A stretch of DNA of 64,000 nucleotides from Kingella denitrificans ATCC 33394 (GCF_000190695.1 NZ_GL870929.1:907620-971619); one strand, 5' to 3'. Positions 45,269 through 54,730 are shown, counted from the stretch's first letter. Numbers and translations: made by a program. The notes: generated from the letters alone by a model not told the origin.

Positions 45269-46099
45269 TTACGGTGTGCTTGGATTTTGGCGGCCGTCCT
45301 GCGCCCAAAACGCCTGCATCACATCGGGGCGGACTTTGCGGACGAACCAGAAGCCTTGTTCAAAAGCAGCCTGCACCTGCGGCAGGGTTTGCCAATCGGG
45401 GTGGTTCGCGCCGTGTGCGAAGCGGATGCAGCGATGGTTGTCGTTGTGCAGGGCAAGCTGCGCGGCGTGCCGTTGGGCGATGAATTGGAAGAAATGTTCG
45501 TCCGGGCAGAGTTTGTGCCGGAAAAATGGCCGCATGTCGGCGGTGGCATCGAGCAGCAGTTGCAATGCAGCACGGTCAGCGGAAAACCATTGGCTGCCGG
45601 CCCATGCGGTTTGGCGGCTCGGCAGCAGTCGGTCGGCGCATTGGGCGGCTTTGGTCAGGCATTTGCCTGTCAGGCTGCGCTGCCACGATGTGTCGGCGTG
45701 CGGCAAGGAAAAGCGGACGCGGTAACGCAGGCGCGGCACGTTTTCGCAGGTCAAAAACAGGCAGCCTGCACCGGCCGCCGCCATTTGCCGTTCGATGGTT
45801 TCGGGCGTTTGCAGCGGCAGGCAGTCGCCGCTCATCAGGTGGAAACATTGGTGTTGCGGTTGCGCCAAGGCCGCCTGCATCAGGGCGAGCGTGGCTTCAA
45901 TCATGCTGAAGCCGCCCCAGCGAACGTCGATGCGCTGCGGCAGCACGGACACATTGGGCAGCCCGTTCAAAAAGGCAATGCCGCCCGCATCGGATTTGGC
46001 ATCGTAATGCACATAAAAATGGTGCTGCGGCGCGCGTTGCGCCATCAGAGGCAGGTGGTGCGGCGGCGTGTGGCAAAGGAGAAGATGGGCGGTACTCAT
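45269..46099 (-). CDS. Core-2/I-branching type (GT14) glycosyltransferase
   Basis: 276 residues. The pattern fits family GT14: N-terminal [64 protein letters not shown] and the acidic CPDEHFFQF late in the domain. Family members transfer GlcNAc, or xylose in some, to branch glycans; in bacteria they appear in capsule and LOS loci. Here it is alone, so the acceptor cannot be inferred. The codons for KSSLH are absent, but VQAAFEQG near the end is DUS-encoded. No signal peptide. It lies upstream of rpoD's 3' end on the same strand. Confidence 0.8.
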   Translation of the reverse strand: MSTAHLLLCHTPPHHLPLMAQRAPQHHFYVHYDAKSDAGGIAFLNGLPNVSVLPQRIDVRWGGFSMIEATLALMQAALAQPQHQCFHLMSGDCLPLQTPETIERQMAAAGAGCLFLTCENVPRLRYRVRFSLPHADTSWQRSLTGKCLTKAAQCADRLLPSRQTAWAGSQWFSADRAALQLLLDATADMRPFFRHKLCPDEHFFQFIAQRHAAQLALHNDNHRCIRFAHGANHPDWQTLPQVQAAFEQGFWFVRKVRPDVMQAFWAQDGRQNPSTP

Positions 46100-46161
46100 G
46101 ATGCGCAGGCTGCTTTTGGCAATGTGGGAGAAATGGGTAATGAATGGCGCGGCAAGACAAA

Positions 46162-46198
46162 ATGCAGGCTGCTTTTCGGTGATAAAAAGCAGCCTGAA
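46162..46198 (-). terminator. DUS-pair terminator after rpoD
   Basis: TGCAGGCTGCTTTTCGG and AAAAAGCAGCCTGAAC (a hybrid of king3 and king words) lie 6 bases after the rpoD stop. Confidence 0.65.
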
Positions 46199-46204
46199 CT
46201 CAGT

Positions 46205-48160
46205 TTACTTGCCGTCCTCGCTATCCAAAAAACTTTTCAGTTTGTCCGAACGGGTCGGATGGCGCAGCTTGCGCAACGCTTTGGCTTCGATTTGGCGGAT
46301 GCGCTCGCGCGTCACGTCAAACTGTTTGCCCACTTCTTCCAGCGTGTGGTCGGTGTTCATATCGATGCCGAAACGCATACGCAGCACCTTCGCCTCACGC
46401 GGGGTCAGGCTTTCCAGCACGTCGGCGGTCACCTCGCGCAGGCTGGAATACATGGCCGCTTCGGCCGGCGCCACATTGTTCACGTCTTCGATAAAATCGC
46501 CCAAATGGCTGTCGTCGTCGTCGCCAATCGGCGTTTCCATCGAAATCGGCTCTTTGGCGATTTTCATGATTTTGCGGATTTTGTCTTCCGGCATATCCAT
46601 CAGTTCCGCCAGTTTTGCCGAATCGGGTTCTTCGCCCGTCTCTTGCAGGTATTGGCGCGAAATGCGGTTCATTTTGTTAATGGTTTCAATCATGTGCACC
46701 GGAATACGGATGGTGCGCGCCTGGTCGGCAATCGAGCGGGTAATCGCCTGGCGGATCCACCATGTCGCATATGTCGAAAATTTGTAGCCACGGCGGTATT
46801 CGAACTTATCCACCGCCTTCATCAAACCAATATTACCTTCCTGAATCAAATCAAGGAACTGCAAACCGCGGTTGGTGTATTTCTTGGCAATGGAAATCAC
46901 CAGGCGCAAGTTCGCCTGAATCATTTTCTGTTTGGCCGCAGCGGTTTCTTTTTCGCTTTTCACCATGTTTTTGCTGATTTCTTTCAGCTCGGCAATGGAA
47001 ATCCGCGCGTGCGCTTCCAATTCCGCCATTTTGGCCTGCTTTTCCAAAATATCGTGTTTGAAACGCGCCAAGGTTTCGCTCCACACGCGGTTTTTGCCGA
47101 TTTCCTCTTCCAGCCATGCCAAATTGGTGGCGTTCGGCATGAAGTGTTCGATGAAATAATCCCTGTCCATGCGCACGCGGTCTAGGCAGATGTCGCGGAT
47201 TTCGCGTTCCAAACGGCGGATTTGCTCGACACGGCCGCGCAGGTTTTCGCTCAGGTTTTCAATTTGGCGTGTGGAGAAACGCACTTCCAACAGTTTTTGC
47301 GCAATATTGTTGCGGTGTTTCAGATACGTATCGTGCTTGCTGTGATGTTTGTCCAAAGCCTTCACCATCAGGCCGTAGCTTTTTTCGATGTGTTTGAAGT
47401 GCTCCAGCACCTGCGCCTTAAGCTCTTCCAGATTTTGCTGGCTTTCCAGGCTGCCGGAATCGGCATCTTCGTCGTCTTCGCCGCCGTCTTCGTCATCTTC
47501 GCCGCCGTCGCTTTCTTCGGCCGGATGCGCGCTGTTGTTTTCCAAATGCCCCAAGCCCAGTTCGTTGAGCAGCACTTCGTTCGGGTCGATAATGGCTTCG
47601 ACCACTTCATCGACACGGATTTCGTCTTTTTTCACTTGGTCAATCAAGGCCAAAATTTCGCCCACGGAACCCGGGCAGGCGGAAATGGCCTGAATCATGT
47701 TTTTCAGGGCATTTTCGATTTCTTTGGCAATTTTGATTTCGTCTTCGCGCGTGAGCAGCTCCACCTGACCCATTTCGCGCATATACATCCGCACGGGGTC
47801 GGTGGTGCGGCCGAATTCGGAATCCGCCTGCGACAACGCGGCTTCGGCTTCGGCAACGGCGTCTTCGTCCGTCATGGCGCTGCTGTTGTCGCTCATCAGC
47901 AGTGTGTCGGCATCGGGCGCTTCTTCGGTCACCTGAATGCCCAAGCCCTGAATCATGTTCACCACGCCGTCAATATGCTCGGCATCGGACATATCGTCCG
48001 GCAGTGCGTCGTTAATTTCGGCATAGGTGATATAGCCGCGCTCTTTGCCCTGCAAAATCAGGCGGCGCAGGCGCTCGCGCTGCTCTTCGGGCGACAGGGG
48101 GCGGTTGTCGTTGAGTTGGTCTTCGGTTTCGTTATCGGGATAATCTTGTGGTTCGGACAT
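46205..48160 (-). CDS. rpoD: Primary sigma factor RpoD
   Basis: The start at 48160 ([14 protein letters not shown]) has GAGAAG upstream and gives 651 residues. Region 1.1, region 1.2 ([11 protein letters not shown]), a non-conserved insert with an acidic [17 protein letters not shown] stretch (about 220-240), region 2 ([35 protein letters not shown]), region 3 and region 4 ([32 protein letters not shown]) are all in order. It directs housekeeping transcription. dnaG, its usual neighbour, is not upstream. Confidence 0.98.
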   Translation of the reverse strand: MSEPQDYPDNETEDQLNDNRPLSPEEQRERLRRLILQGKERGYITYAEINDALPDDMSDAEHIDGVVNMIQGLGIQVTEEAPDADTLLMSDNSSAMTDEDAVAEAEAALSQADSEFGRTTDPVRMYMREMGQVELLTREDEIKIAKEIENALKNMIQAISACPGSVGEILALIDQVKKDEIRVDEVVEAIIDPNEVLLNELGLGHLENNSAHPAEESDGGEDDEDGGEDDEDADSGSLESQQNLEELKAQVLEHFKHIEKSYGLMVKALDKHHSKHDTYLKHRNNIAQKLLEVRFSTRQIENLSENLRGRVEQIRRLEREIRDICLDRVRMDRDYFIEHFMPNATNLAWLEEEIGKNRVWSETLARFKHDILEKQAKMAELEAHARISIAELKEISKNMVKSEKETAAAKQKMIQANLRLVISIAKKYTNRGLQFLDLIQEGNIGLMKAVDKFEYRRGYKFSTYATWWIRQAITRSIADQARTIRIPVHMIETINKMNRISRQYLQETGEEPDSAKLAELMDMPEDKIRKIMKIAKEPISMETPIGDDDDSHLGDFIEDVNNVAPAEAAMYSSLREVTADVLESLTPREAKVLRMRFGIDMNTDHTLEEVGKQFDVTRERIRQIEAKALRKLRHPTRSDKLKSFLDSEDGK

Positions 48161-48633
48161 GGGCTTCTCGTTTTCAAAGGATTGCAGGCTGCTTTTGCGA
48201 TATGCGTGTCGGTTTGGCACTCACTCGGCGGGGTGCGTGAAATAATAAAGCAGCCTGCACAGTTGGTTTCTGCAATAGCGCGTGCCGGCTTTCAGAACGG
48301 TGTTCGTTTATTTGTTAAAACATAGCGGATTGGCTATGTGCGTGGATATGGTGGCGGCACCTTGCGTTTGCAAGGCTGAAAGCACGAAATTATAGCAAAT
48401 TTTCTGTGGGATTTGAGTAGGCGCATGCAAACCGGGCGGGAAAAGCGCAGGCGGGAATCTTCGTAAACCTTCGGATTTGAGCGCGGTTCAAAGCGGCGAC
48501 ATTTATTTTCAATGAATTGATAAATTTATTCAACGCAATATATCTCAAACGGAGTTTTGCAAAAGGGTGCAGGCTGCTTTTCACCCGTTCAAAAGCAGCC
48601 TGCACCCAAATCATTTGCCCAAACAGCGTGTCC
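48161..48633. other. Region upstream of rpoD
   Basis: About 470 bases without a gene. It holds two DUS (48183-48197 and 48248-48262) near the rpoD start, an AT-rich stretch (48500-48550) and the DUS-pair terminator of the cupin gene. The rpoD promoter is presumably here but I could not assign it. Confidence 0.4.
48567..48605 (-). terminator. DUS-pair terminator after the cupin gene
   Basis: GTGCAGGCTGCTTTT and AAAAGCAGCCTGCAC with a 9-base loop, 28 bases after the cupin gene stop. Confidence 0.75.
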
Positions 48634-48984
48634 CTACCTTGCCCCATCCTTCACCAGCACAATCACCAATTCGCTGTCGTCGGTTATTTTGATGGCAACG
48701 TATTCGCTACCATCCGCCTTCAGGACGCTGCCCGGCCGCAATTCCTGCCTTTTTCCGCCATCAAACAAAAATACCGAGCTGCCTTTGGTTTGGGTAACCA
48801 GCAGGGTGTGGCCGGGGTGGTTGTGGCGGGGGATTTCCTTGCCTTTGGGCAGGGTTTCACGGATGACGGTGTAGTTGACGCCTTCAAAGACTTTGCCCGT
48901 GCTTTGGGCGATTTCGGCGGCAGGCACGGCTGCGGCAGAGAGACTGATGAGGATAGCGAAAAGTTGGGTTTTGATGTTTTTCAT
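48634..48984 (-). CDS. Periplasmic cupin-domain protein
   Basis: 116 residues: an N-terminal signal peptide (MKNIKTQLFAILISLSAAAVPAAE cleaved near 23), then a single small cupin barrel with the metal-binding His cluster PRHNHPGHTLLV and the second motif FDGGKRQELRPGSVLKAD. No catalytic partner domain. Function unknown; such proteins often bind metal or a small sugar. Confidence 0.8.
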   Translation of the reverse strand: MKNIKTQLFAILISLSAAAVPAAEIAQSTGKVFEGVNYTVIRETLPKGKEIPRHNHPGHTLLVTQTKGSSVFLFDGGKRQELRPGSVLKADGSEYVAIKITDDSELVIVLVKDGAR

Positions 48985-49014
48985 GATGGTTTTCCTTTGG
49001 TTGCAGACAAAATT

Positions 49015-49123
49015 TATGGCAGATTAAAATTGCAATGATACGGCGCTGCCAACGCCCTTATGTACTCTAGCTGTACACAGCGGACATTACCGTCTTGTCT
49101 CATTTTTATTTTAATCCACTATA
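49015..49123. repeat. Correia-like miniature element, about 109 bp
   Basis: The left end TATGGCAGATTAAAAT and right end (read inward) TATAGTGGATTAAAATAAAAA enclose a core with ACGGCGCTGCCAACGCCC and a GTACTC..GTACAC pair. The right end is a good Correia terminus. It lies at the edge of the DUS-dialect change. Confidence 0.7.
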
Positions 49124-49227
49124 TGTTTCGGTTGGTTTAGGTCGTCTGAAAGCGGAATATGGCCGCGTTATTCGTTTTCGTAACCGGTTTAATTAGACTC
49201 CGTATGGCGGTTTTCGTTTCGTTTCGA

Positions 49228-50105
49228 ATGCAAGCCTGCGGCTTACTGCCCTCTCCCTAACCCTCTCCCACGGGGAGAGGGGACGGGTTGCCGTAGCCTT
49301 GCTGTTTGCCGCATAAACTCGGGTGCGGACTGCCATTGGTCTGAATCTTTGACTCAGCCGCTCGATGCGTGTGCCTGTGGTGTTCCAAAAGGTCGTCTGA
49401 AAACGGAGCTTCTGAAAGTACAGCTTCAACAAGAGTTAAAAATTGCCTGAACCTTAAAAGCAGCCTGCAACCCCATCCCCGTGGGAGAGGGCTAGGGAGA
49501 GGGCGGCAAACCAAAGGTTTGCTTGGGTGGCATTTTCAACGTGCAGGCTGCTTTTCACTTCGTTGAAACCGCGTTTTAGCTTCGCAGAAACCCCGCTTCC
49601 TTCAGAAGCTCCGTTTTCAGACGACCTTTCTGTTTTCAGCGCACAGGCTTTGTGAAAGCGTTATCGGCTTTGATGCAAGCCTGCGGCTTACTGCCCTCTC
49701 CCTAACCCTCTCCCACGGGGAGAGGGTTAGGGTTGCCGTAGCCTTGCTGTTTACCGCATAAACTCGGGTGCGGACTGCTATCGGTCTGAATCTTTGATTC
49801 AGACGGTCGATGCGTGTGCCTATGGTGTTCCAAAAGGTCGTCTGAAAACGAGGTTTCCGAAGGAAGTCGAGTTTCTGCGAAGCTAAAGTACAGCTTCAAA
49901 AAGAGTTAAAATTTGCCTGAACCCTAAAAGCAGCCTGCGACCCCATCCCCTCTCCCCGTGGGAGAGGGCTAGGGAGAGGGCGGCAAACCGTAGGTTTGCT
50001 TGGGTGACATTTTCAACGTGCAGGCTGCTTTTCACTTCTTTTGCAGCTTCGGTTTTAGCTTCGCAGAAACTCGACTTTCTTCGGAAGCTCCGTTTTCAGA
50101 CGACC
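49228..50105. repeat. Tandem direct repeat, two diverged copies of about 400-430 bp
   Basis: Copy 1 is 49228-49626, copy 2 is 49673-50105. Both begin ATGCAAGCCTGCGGCTTACTG and end TTTTCAGACGACC. Each includes CCCTCTCCCTAACCCTCTCC and its near inverted complement, GCATAAACTCGGGTGCGG, an AGGTCGTCTGAAAAC word plus its inverted partner, and a pair of the local DUS (one copy has a mutated CTGCGA). Copies differ by scattered substitutions and small insertions. Confidence 0.85.
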
Positions 50106-50106
50106 C

Positions 50107-51084
50107 CTATTCTTTCCCCGCCGAAACGGGTTCGGCCTTTTCAAACGCCGCCTTCAACTGTTCTGCCGCCTGTATCAACTGCCGTGCGCCGCCCGCGACA
50201 ATGTAGTTCGCGGCAGGCATGACGATGATTTGCTTGCGCTTCCAAGCGTTCGTGCCGCGTACCAGCGCGTTATCCAACACTTCCATAGCCGCCGGCCCTT
50301 CCTGCCCGATGGCGGCGGTACGGTCGATGATGAAAATCCAGTCGGGGTTTTTCTCTTTGATGTATTCGAAGGAAACGGGCTGCCCGTGCCCCTCGTTGCG
50401 TAAAGATTCGTCCACGGGCGGCAGGCCGATGTCGCCGTGTATCCAACTTGCCAACCGCGACTGCGTGCCGAAGGCGGACACCTTGTTGCCCGTAACCGAC
50501 AGCACCAGCCCGCGCCCTTTGCCTTTGGCGGCTTCGCGCGTTTGGGCGAACAGCGCGTCAATCTGCGCCTTCAATTCCGCCGCGCGCGCTTCCTTGCCGA
50601 AAATCCGCGCCAGGGTTTCCATCTGTTTTTCGCCGCTGGTGCGGATATTGCCGTTGTCCACCGTCAGGTCTATGGTGGTCGCCTTTTTCGCCAACTGTTC
50701 ATACGCTTCCGCGCCCGGCCCGCCGGTAATGACAAGCTGCGGATTGTAGCAGTGCAGGGCTTCGTAATCGGGTTCGAACAGCGTCCCCACCGTTGCCGCC
50801 TTGTCAAATGCAGGCTGCAAATAATCCACGCGCACCGGCGCGGTGGTTGCGCCCACATTCACGCCCAGCTCGGTCAGCGTATCCAACGCCGCCCAGTCGT
50901 AGACGGCGACGCGTTCGGGATTCTTCGGCACAATGGCATCACCCCGCGCGGTCGGCACGGTCAGCGTGGCGGCAGATGCAGATGCGGCTTGGGATGCGGC
51001 GGATACAGTTTTTTCGGCGGCAGGTTCGGGCGAACAGGCGGCCAGCAGGACGGCGCAGGCTGCCCAATAAAAACGTGGCTTCAC
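50107..51084 (-). CDS. fetB: FetB-like iron-siderophore periplasmic binding protein
   Basis: 325 residues from a GTG preceded by AAAGGAACC. Lipoprotein signal with LLAACSP, then the type III periplasmic binding fold (NPERVAVYDWAALDTL, LGVNVGATTAPVRVDYLQ, GTLFEPDYEALH, PDWIFIIDRTAAIGQEG). As I remember it, meningococcal FetB is almost the same sequence, which is much closer than expected between genera. In Neisseria, FetB works with the FetA receptor and FetCDEF permease for enterobactin-type siderophores; none of these genes lies next to it here. A Fur-box-like stretch lies upstream. Confidence 0.9.
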   Translation of the reverse strand: MKPRFYWAACAVLLAACSPEPAAEKTVSAASQAASASAATLTVPTARGDAIVPKNPERVAVYDWAALDTLTELGVNVGATTAPVRVDYLQPAFDKAATVGTLFEPDYEALHCYNPQLVITGGPGAEAYEQLAKKATTIDLTVDNGNIRTSGEKQMETLARIFGKEARAAELKAQIDALFAQTREAAKGKGRGLVLSVTGNKVSAFGTQSRLASWIHGDIGLPPVDESLRNEGHGQPVSFEYIKEKNPDWIFIIDRTAAIGQEGPAAMEVLDNALVRGTNAWKRKQIIVMPAANYIVAGGARQLIQAAEQLKAAFEKAEPVSAGKE

Positions 51085-51107
51085 GGTGTGCGGTTCCTTT
51101 GCATACG

Positions 51108-51130
51108 AATAAGAATGTTTATTATTAAAC
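51108..51130 (-). promoter_or_regulatory. Fur-box-like sequence before fetB
   Basis: Read toward fetB, AATAATAAACATTCTTATTC resembles a Fur operator; it lies 25-45 bases before the fetB start, so iron repression is likely. Confidence 0.5.
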
Positions 51131-51200
51131 AAATAATCTGCAGAAACCACGCCGCAAAACGCAAAATTCCCGAAACGGCAAAACAAATTCCCGAAACGGG

Positions 51201-51237
51201 AAAGGCCGTCTGAAACACCCTTTCAGACGGCCTTTTC
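51201..51237. terminator. AG-DUS inverted-repeat hairpin between fetB and mpeR
   Basis: AAAGGCCGTCTGAAA, a short loop and TTTCAGACGGCCTTTT: two inverted copies of AGGCCGTCTGAA, the DUS dialect of many Neisseria. A terminator between two divergent genes is odd; it probably once ended another gene that is now absent. Confidence 0.75.
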
Positions 51238-51319
51238 CGTTTCAACCAATCCCTGCGCTTGATTATTGGCAATAATTCCTATTTAATCCGCTTATCAGAC
51301 AACCCGTTCCCATCCAAAC

Positions 51320-52279
51320 ATGAACACCGCCGCCATCTACCGCCAGTACCAAACCTATGTCCGCTCCGATAAATCCGGCTGGGCGTTGGACGGCTGTTCC
51401 GACAACGCGCTCATGGCGCAGGTAAAACAGCCCGGTTTGCATCTGGAAATGTGCATCAACCGCTTCGACTCGGGCATCACCCTGTCGCGGATGCGCGGCG
51501 GCGGAACGGGCGCGTTTCCCACCGAAATCCACAATTTCAGCCACAACTGCGCCCTGTTCGTCATGGTGTCGGGGCAGAACCGGTTACAAATGGGCGGCAG
51601 GGAATACCGCCCGTCTGCCGGAGAAATCTGGCTGGTACGCGGCGAACTGGCGGACGTATCCGAAACCCTGCTGCCCGACAACGGCGGCATGTGCGCGCTG
51701 CATTTGGATTTTTCGCTGGAAAAACTGCGCCGCTGGCACGATGAAGGTTTACTGGACGAACGCCTGTTTTCGCCGCAAACGATAGGCCGATTCGCCCTGC
51801 AACGGCTGGCGCAAAACGCGGCGGCACTGACGGCGGCGGCCTGCCCCCTGCTCCAACGCCCGTTCGAATCGGACGGCTTCGGCCTGCTCGCCGACGAAGC
51901 CGCCGCGCTGGAACTCTCCGCCCGATTATTGCGCTTCACCTTCCGCCGCCACGACAACGGCTACCGCCGCCGGCGCATAGACGAAGCCGCCGACATCCTG
52001 CAAAACGAATTCGCCCGCCCGCTGACCATCGCCGAAATCGCCCGCCGCATCGGACTGAACGAATGCTACCTGAAACGCTATTTCAAAGCGCAAACCGGCG
52101 AAACCGTCGCCGGACGCCTGCGCCGCCTGCGGCTGGAACACGCGCTCGCCCTCATCGAATCCGGCAGCACCGTCCAAGCCGCCATGCACTTTTGCGGCTA
52201 CCGCCACGCGGGACGGTTCAACGAAGCGTTCAGGCGGCATTACGGATTTTTGCCGTCCGATATCAAAAAAATGCTTTGA
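51320..52279 (+). CDS. mpeR: AraC-family regulator, MpeR-like
   Basis: 319 residues with an N-terminal sensor domain and a C-terminal pair of helix-turn-helices (RPLTIAEIARRIGLNECYLKRYF and STVQAAMHFCGYRHAGRFNEAF). In Neisseria, MpeR activates fetA under iron limitation; pairing with a divergent fetB-like gene fits. The assignment to MpeR is from memory of that family and context. The 3' end is followed by a 16-base tandem duplication. Confidence 0.75.
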   Translation: MNTAAIYRQYQTYVRSDKSGWALDGCSDNALMAQVKQPGLHLEMCINRFDSGITLSRMRGGGTGAFPTEIHNFSHNCALFVMVSGQNRLQMGGREYRPSAGEIWLVRGELADVSETLLPDNGGMCALHLDFSLEKLRRWHDEGLLDERLFSPQTIGRFALQRLAQNAAALTAAACPLLQRPFESDGFGLLADEAAALELSARLLRFTFRRHDNGYRRRRIDEAADILQNEFARPLTIAEIARRIGLNECYLKRYFKAQTGETVAGRLRRLRLEHALALIESGSTVQAAMHFCGYRHAGRFNEAFRRHYGFLPSDIKKML

Positions 52280-52299
52280 CGATAAAATGCTTTGACGAT
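52268..52299. repeat. 16-base tandem duplication at the mpeR stop
   Basis: AAAATGCTTTGACGAT occurs twice in a row; the first copy contains the mpeR stop codon. It may be a slippage scar or mark the edge of imported DNA. Confidence 0.75.
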
Positions 52300-52364
52300 T
52301 TCATCTTTAATCAGATGGCTCGGAATGCAAAAGCCGGCTCTCCATAATAGTGGCCGCACAACCC

Positions 52365-52407
52365 AAAAGCAGCCTGCACCTCAGTTTTCAAAGTGCAGGC
52401 TGCTTTG
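52365..52407. terminator. DUS-pair hairpin downstream of mpeR
   Basis: AAAGCAGCCTGCAC and GTGCAGGCTGCTTT form an inverted pair in the local dialect, about 85 bases after mpeR, marking the return to the host dialect. Confidence 0.65.
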
Positions 52408-52487
52408 ATAACGCCGCGGCATTCCCCAAAATCCATACGGCGGCATTGCAACGGCATAAAACATTCACAGTCCCAAATTTCAAACCA

Positions 52488-52533
52488 CAAAAAAGCAGCC
52501 TGCACCCTCCCAAACCGAGTGCAGGCTGCTTTT
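52488..52533 (-). terminator. DUS-pair terminator after relA
   Basis: AAAAAAGCAGCCTGCAC and GTGCAGGCTGCTTTT with a 13-base loop, 17 bases after the relA stop. Confidence 0.8.
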
Positions 52534-52549
52534 CCGTCCTGTTGCGCCT

Positions 52550-54730
52550 TTACAAACGGCTCACGCCGCTCACGCCTTTCACTTCCGCCAAATTCGCCAG
52601 TACGCGTGGCAACTCGTTCACCTGCCGCACTTCCAGCGTGAAGCGCATGCTGGCCTCCAGGCCGCGCGTCTGCGTGTGCACCGCCGTCACATTCACCTTA
52701 TGCCGCGCCAAGCAGTCCGACACATCGCGCAGCAAACCGTTCCTGTCCTGCGCGCGCACTTCGATGTCGATGGCGAAAATCTGCCCGCTGTCCAGTTCCG
52801 CCCAGCTGGCCGGCACCACTTTTTCAGGCGATTTCCGCGCCAAGTGCTGAAAATCCGGGCAGCATTCGCGGTGAATCGACACGCCTTTTTCGCGTGTGAC
52901 AAAGCCGGCAATCAAATCAGGCGGCGCGGGTTTGCAGCAGCGTGCCAATACGGTCAGCAGCCCGCCTTCGCCGTCCACCAGCACGCCGTTTTTGCTGCCG
53001 GAGGCGATTTTGGATTTTTTGACAATGGTGTTTTCCGACACCGGCACCGCCTGCGGTTCAATCAGCGTGCCGGCTGCTTTCTGAACCGCACGCAGCGACA
53101 CTTCGCCCTGACCGATGGCGGCATACAGTTCCTCCAGCTGCTTAAAGCCGAGTTTTTCGCACACCTGCTGCTGGTTGGGCTTGGGATTGATTTTGGCGAT
53201 GACTTTGTCGAACTGGTGCTTGCCTTCCTCGCGTACGGCTTCGGCATTTTGCGCGCGGATATAGGCGCGGATTTTGCTGATGGCCTTCGACGATTTGACC
53301 CAGCCTTCGTGCAGCCAGTTCACTGACGGCTCGCCTTCTTTGGCAGCGATGATTTCCACGCGCTGCCCGTTTTCCAGCGGCGTGGACAGCGGCACAATCT
53401 GCCCGTCCACCTTCGCGCCGCGGCAACGGTTGCCCAAATCGCTGTGCAGCGCATAGGCAAAATCGATCGGTGTGGAACCCGAAGGCAGCGAGAACACTTT
53501 GCCGTGCGGCGTCAGCACATAAATCGTGTCGTTGAACAATTCGGTTTTGAAGGCGGCGGCCAAATCTTCTTTGCCGCTTTGCGCCATGTTTTCACGCCAG
53601 TCCAGCAGTTGGCGCAGCCAGGCGATTTTCTGTTCGTAGGCCGAATCGCCCTTGCCACCTTCTTTATACCGCCAGTGCGCCGCCACGCCGAATTCGTTGA
53701 ATTCGTGCATTTCGTTGGTGCGGATTTGCACTTCGATGCCCTTGTCTTCCGGTCCCACAATCACGGTGTGCAGGCTTTTGTAGCCGTTGCCTTTCGGGTT
53801 GGCGATATAGTCGTCGAACTCGCCCGGAATCGGCTGCCACAGGCTGTGGACGATGCCGAGCACGGAATAGCATTCGGGCACGGTATTGACCAGCACGCGC
53901 ACGGCACGGATGTCGTACAGGCCGTCAAAATCCAGCTTTTTCTTCACCATTTTGCGGTAAATGGAATAGATGTGCTTGGGGCGGCCGGCCACGTCGCATT
54001 CGATGCCGGCCTGGCGGACGGCGGCTTTCAGTTGCACCAAAAAGCGTTCGATATATTCCAGCCGCTCATCGCGTTTTTCATCGAGCAGGCAGGCGATGCG
54101 GCGATATTCTTCGGGATTGTAGTGGCGGAAGCCCAAATCTTCGAGCTGCCATTTGAGCTGCCACACGCCCAAACGGTTGGCCAACGGGGCGAAAATATCC
54201 AGCGTTTCTTTGGCCAGGGCGCGTTTGGCCGGGCTGTCGGGCGTTTGGCTGAGAAACTGCATGGTGCGGGTGCGCAGGGCGAGCTTAATCAGGACGACGC
54301 GGATGTCGGACACCATGGCCAGCAGCATTTTGCGCATGGTTTCGGCTTGGGCGGCGCGCTCTTCGGGCGTGGCCAGGCTGTCCACTTTGGCAAAATGGGT
54401 GAGCTTCTGCACTTCGTCGATACCTTTGACCAGATTGGCCACGGCGCCGCCGCACGCTTCGGTCACGCGCTCTTCCCAGTTGTCCGCATGCGCCGGTGCG
54501 TCGGTCAATACGGTGGCGGCGACGGATTCGGGCAGCAAATCCATATCGGCCACCATCAGGGCAGCCTGCAACAGATGCGGCAGCAGCGGTTCTTGGGCGG
54601 TGGTGGCGGCACCGGCTGGGTAAATCTGTTCTGCCAACTGCAAAGCAGCCTGCAACATTCGGGCTTCGGCCTGCGGTTGGCGTTGTGCATAATCCAGGTA
54701 TTGCTGTATCGGCTGTTGCTCCGTCATCAT
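52550..54730 (-). CDS. relA: GTP pyrophosphokinase RelA
   Basis: Makes (p)ppGpp on starved ribosomes. 726 residues (or 725 from the second ATG, better spaced from GGAGG). The N-terminal hydrolase-like domain is degenerate (LLPHLLQAALMVADMDLL, VLTDAP, no HD pair), as in RelA rather than SpoT. The synthetase domain has FDGLYDIRAVRVLV and GNGYKSLHTVIVGPEDKG; then TGS (VFSLPSGSTPIDFAYALH), a zinc-finger-like region (ARCCKPAPPDLI) and a C-terminal ACT domain. A DUS-pair terminator follows. Confidence 0.96.
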   Translation of the reverse strand: MMTEQQPIQQYLDYAQRQPQAEARMLQAALQLAEQIYPAGAATTAQEPLLPHLLQAALMVADMDLLPESVAATVLTDAPAHADNWEERVTEACGGAVANLVKGIDEVQKLTHFAKVDSLATPEERAAQAETMRKMLLAMVSDIRVVLIKLALRTRTMQFLSQTPDSPAKRALAKETLDIFAPLANRLGVWQLKWQLEDLGFRHYNPEEYRRIACLLDEKRDERLEYIERFLVQLKAAVRQAGIECDVAGRPKHIYSIYRKMVKKKLDFDGLYDIRAVRVLVNTVPECYSVLGIVHSLWQPIPGEFDDYIANPKGNGYKSLHTVIVGPEDKGIEVQIRTNEMHEFNEFGVAAHWRYKEGGKGDSAYEQKIAWLRQLLDWRENMAQSGKEDLAAAFKTELFNDTIYVLTPHGKVFSLPSGSTPIDFAYALHSDLGNRCRGAKVDGQIVPLSTPLENGQRVEIIAAKEGEPSVNWLHEGWVKSSKAISKIRAYIRAQNAEAVREEGKHQFDKVIAKINPKPNQQQVCEKLGFKQLEELYAAIGQGEVSLRAVQKAAGTLIEPQAVPVSENTIVKKSKIASGSKNGVLVDGEGGLLTVLARCCKPAPPDLIAGFVTREKGVSIHRECCPDFQHLARKSPEKVVPASWAELDSGQIFAIDIEVRAQDRNGLLRDVSDCLARHKVNVTAVHTQTRGLEASMRFTLEVRQVNELPRVLANLAEVKGVSGVSRL

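Larger units (their letters stand above)
48985..50106. other. Repeat-rich noncoding region between cupin gene and fetB
   Basis: Over 1.1 kb without a supported gene. In order: cupin leader, Correia-like element, an AGGTCGTCTGAA word at 49139, then two copies of a roughly 400-base sequence (49228-49626, 49673-50105). Short open frames in this stretch are repeat-derived, with no ribosome sites or family resemblance. Confidence 0.6.

Noticed and set aside
45113..47185. 690-codon open frame across the GT14 gene and rpoD on the plus strand
   Set aside because: It crosses two good minus-strand genes and noncoding repeats; no domain or ribosome site.
49257..49899. Small open frames in the tandem repeat as genes
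   Set aside because: They are repeat-derived, differ in frame between the copies and lack ribosome sites.
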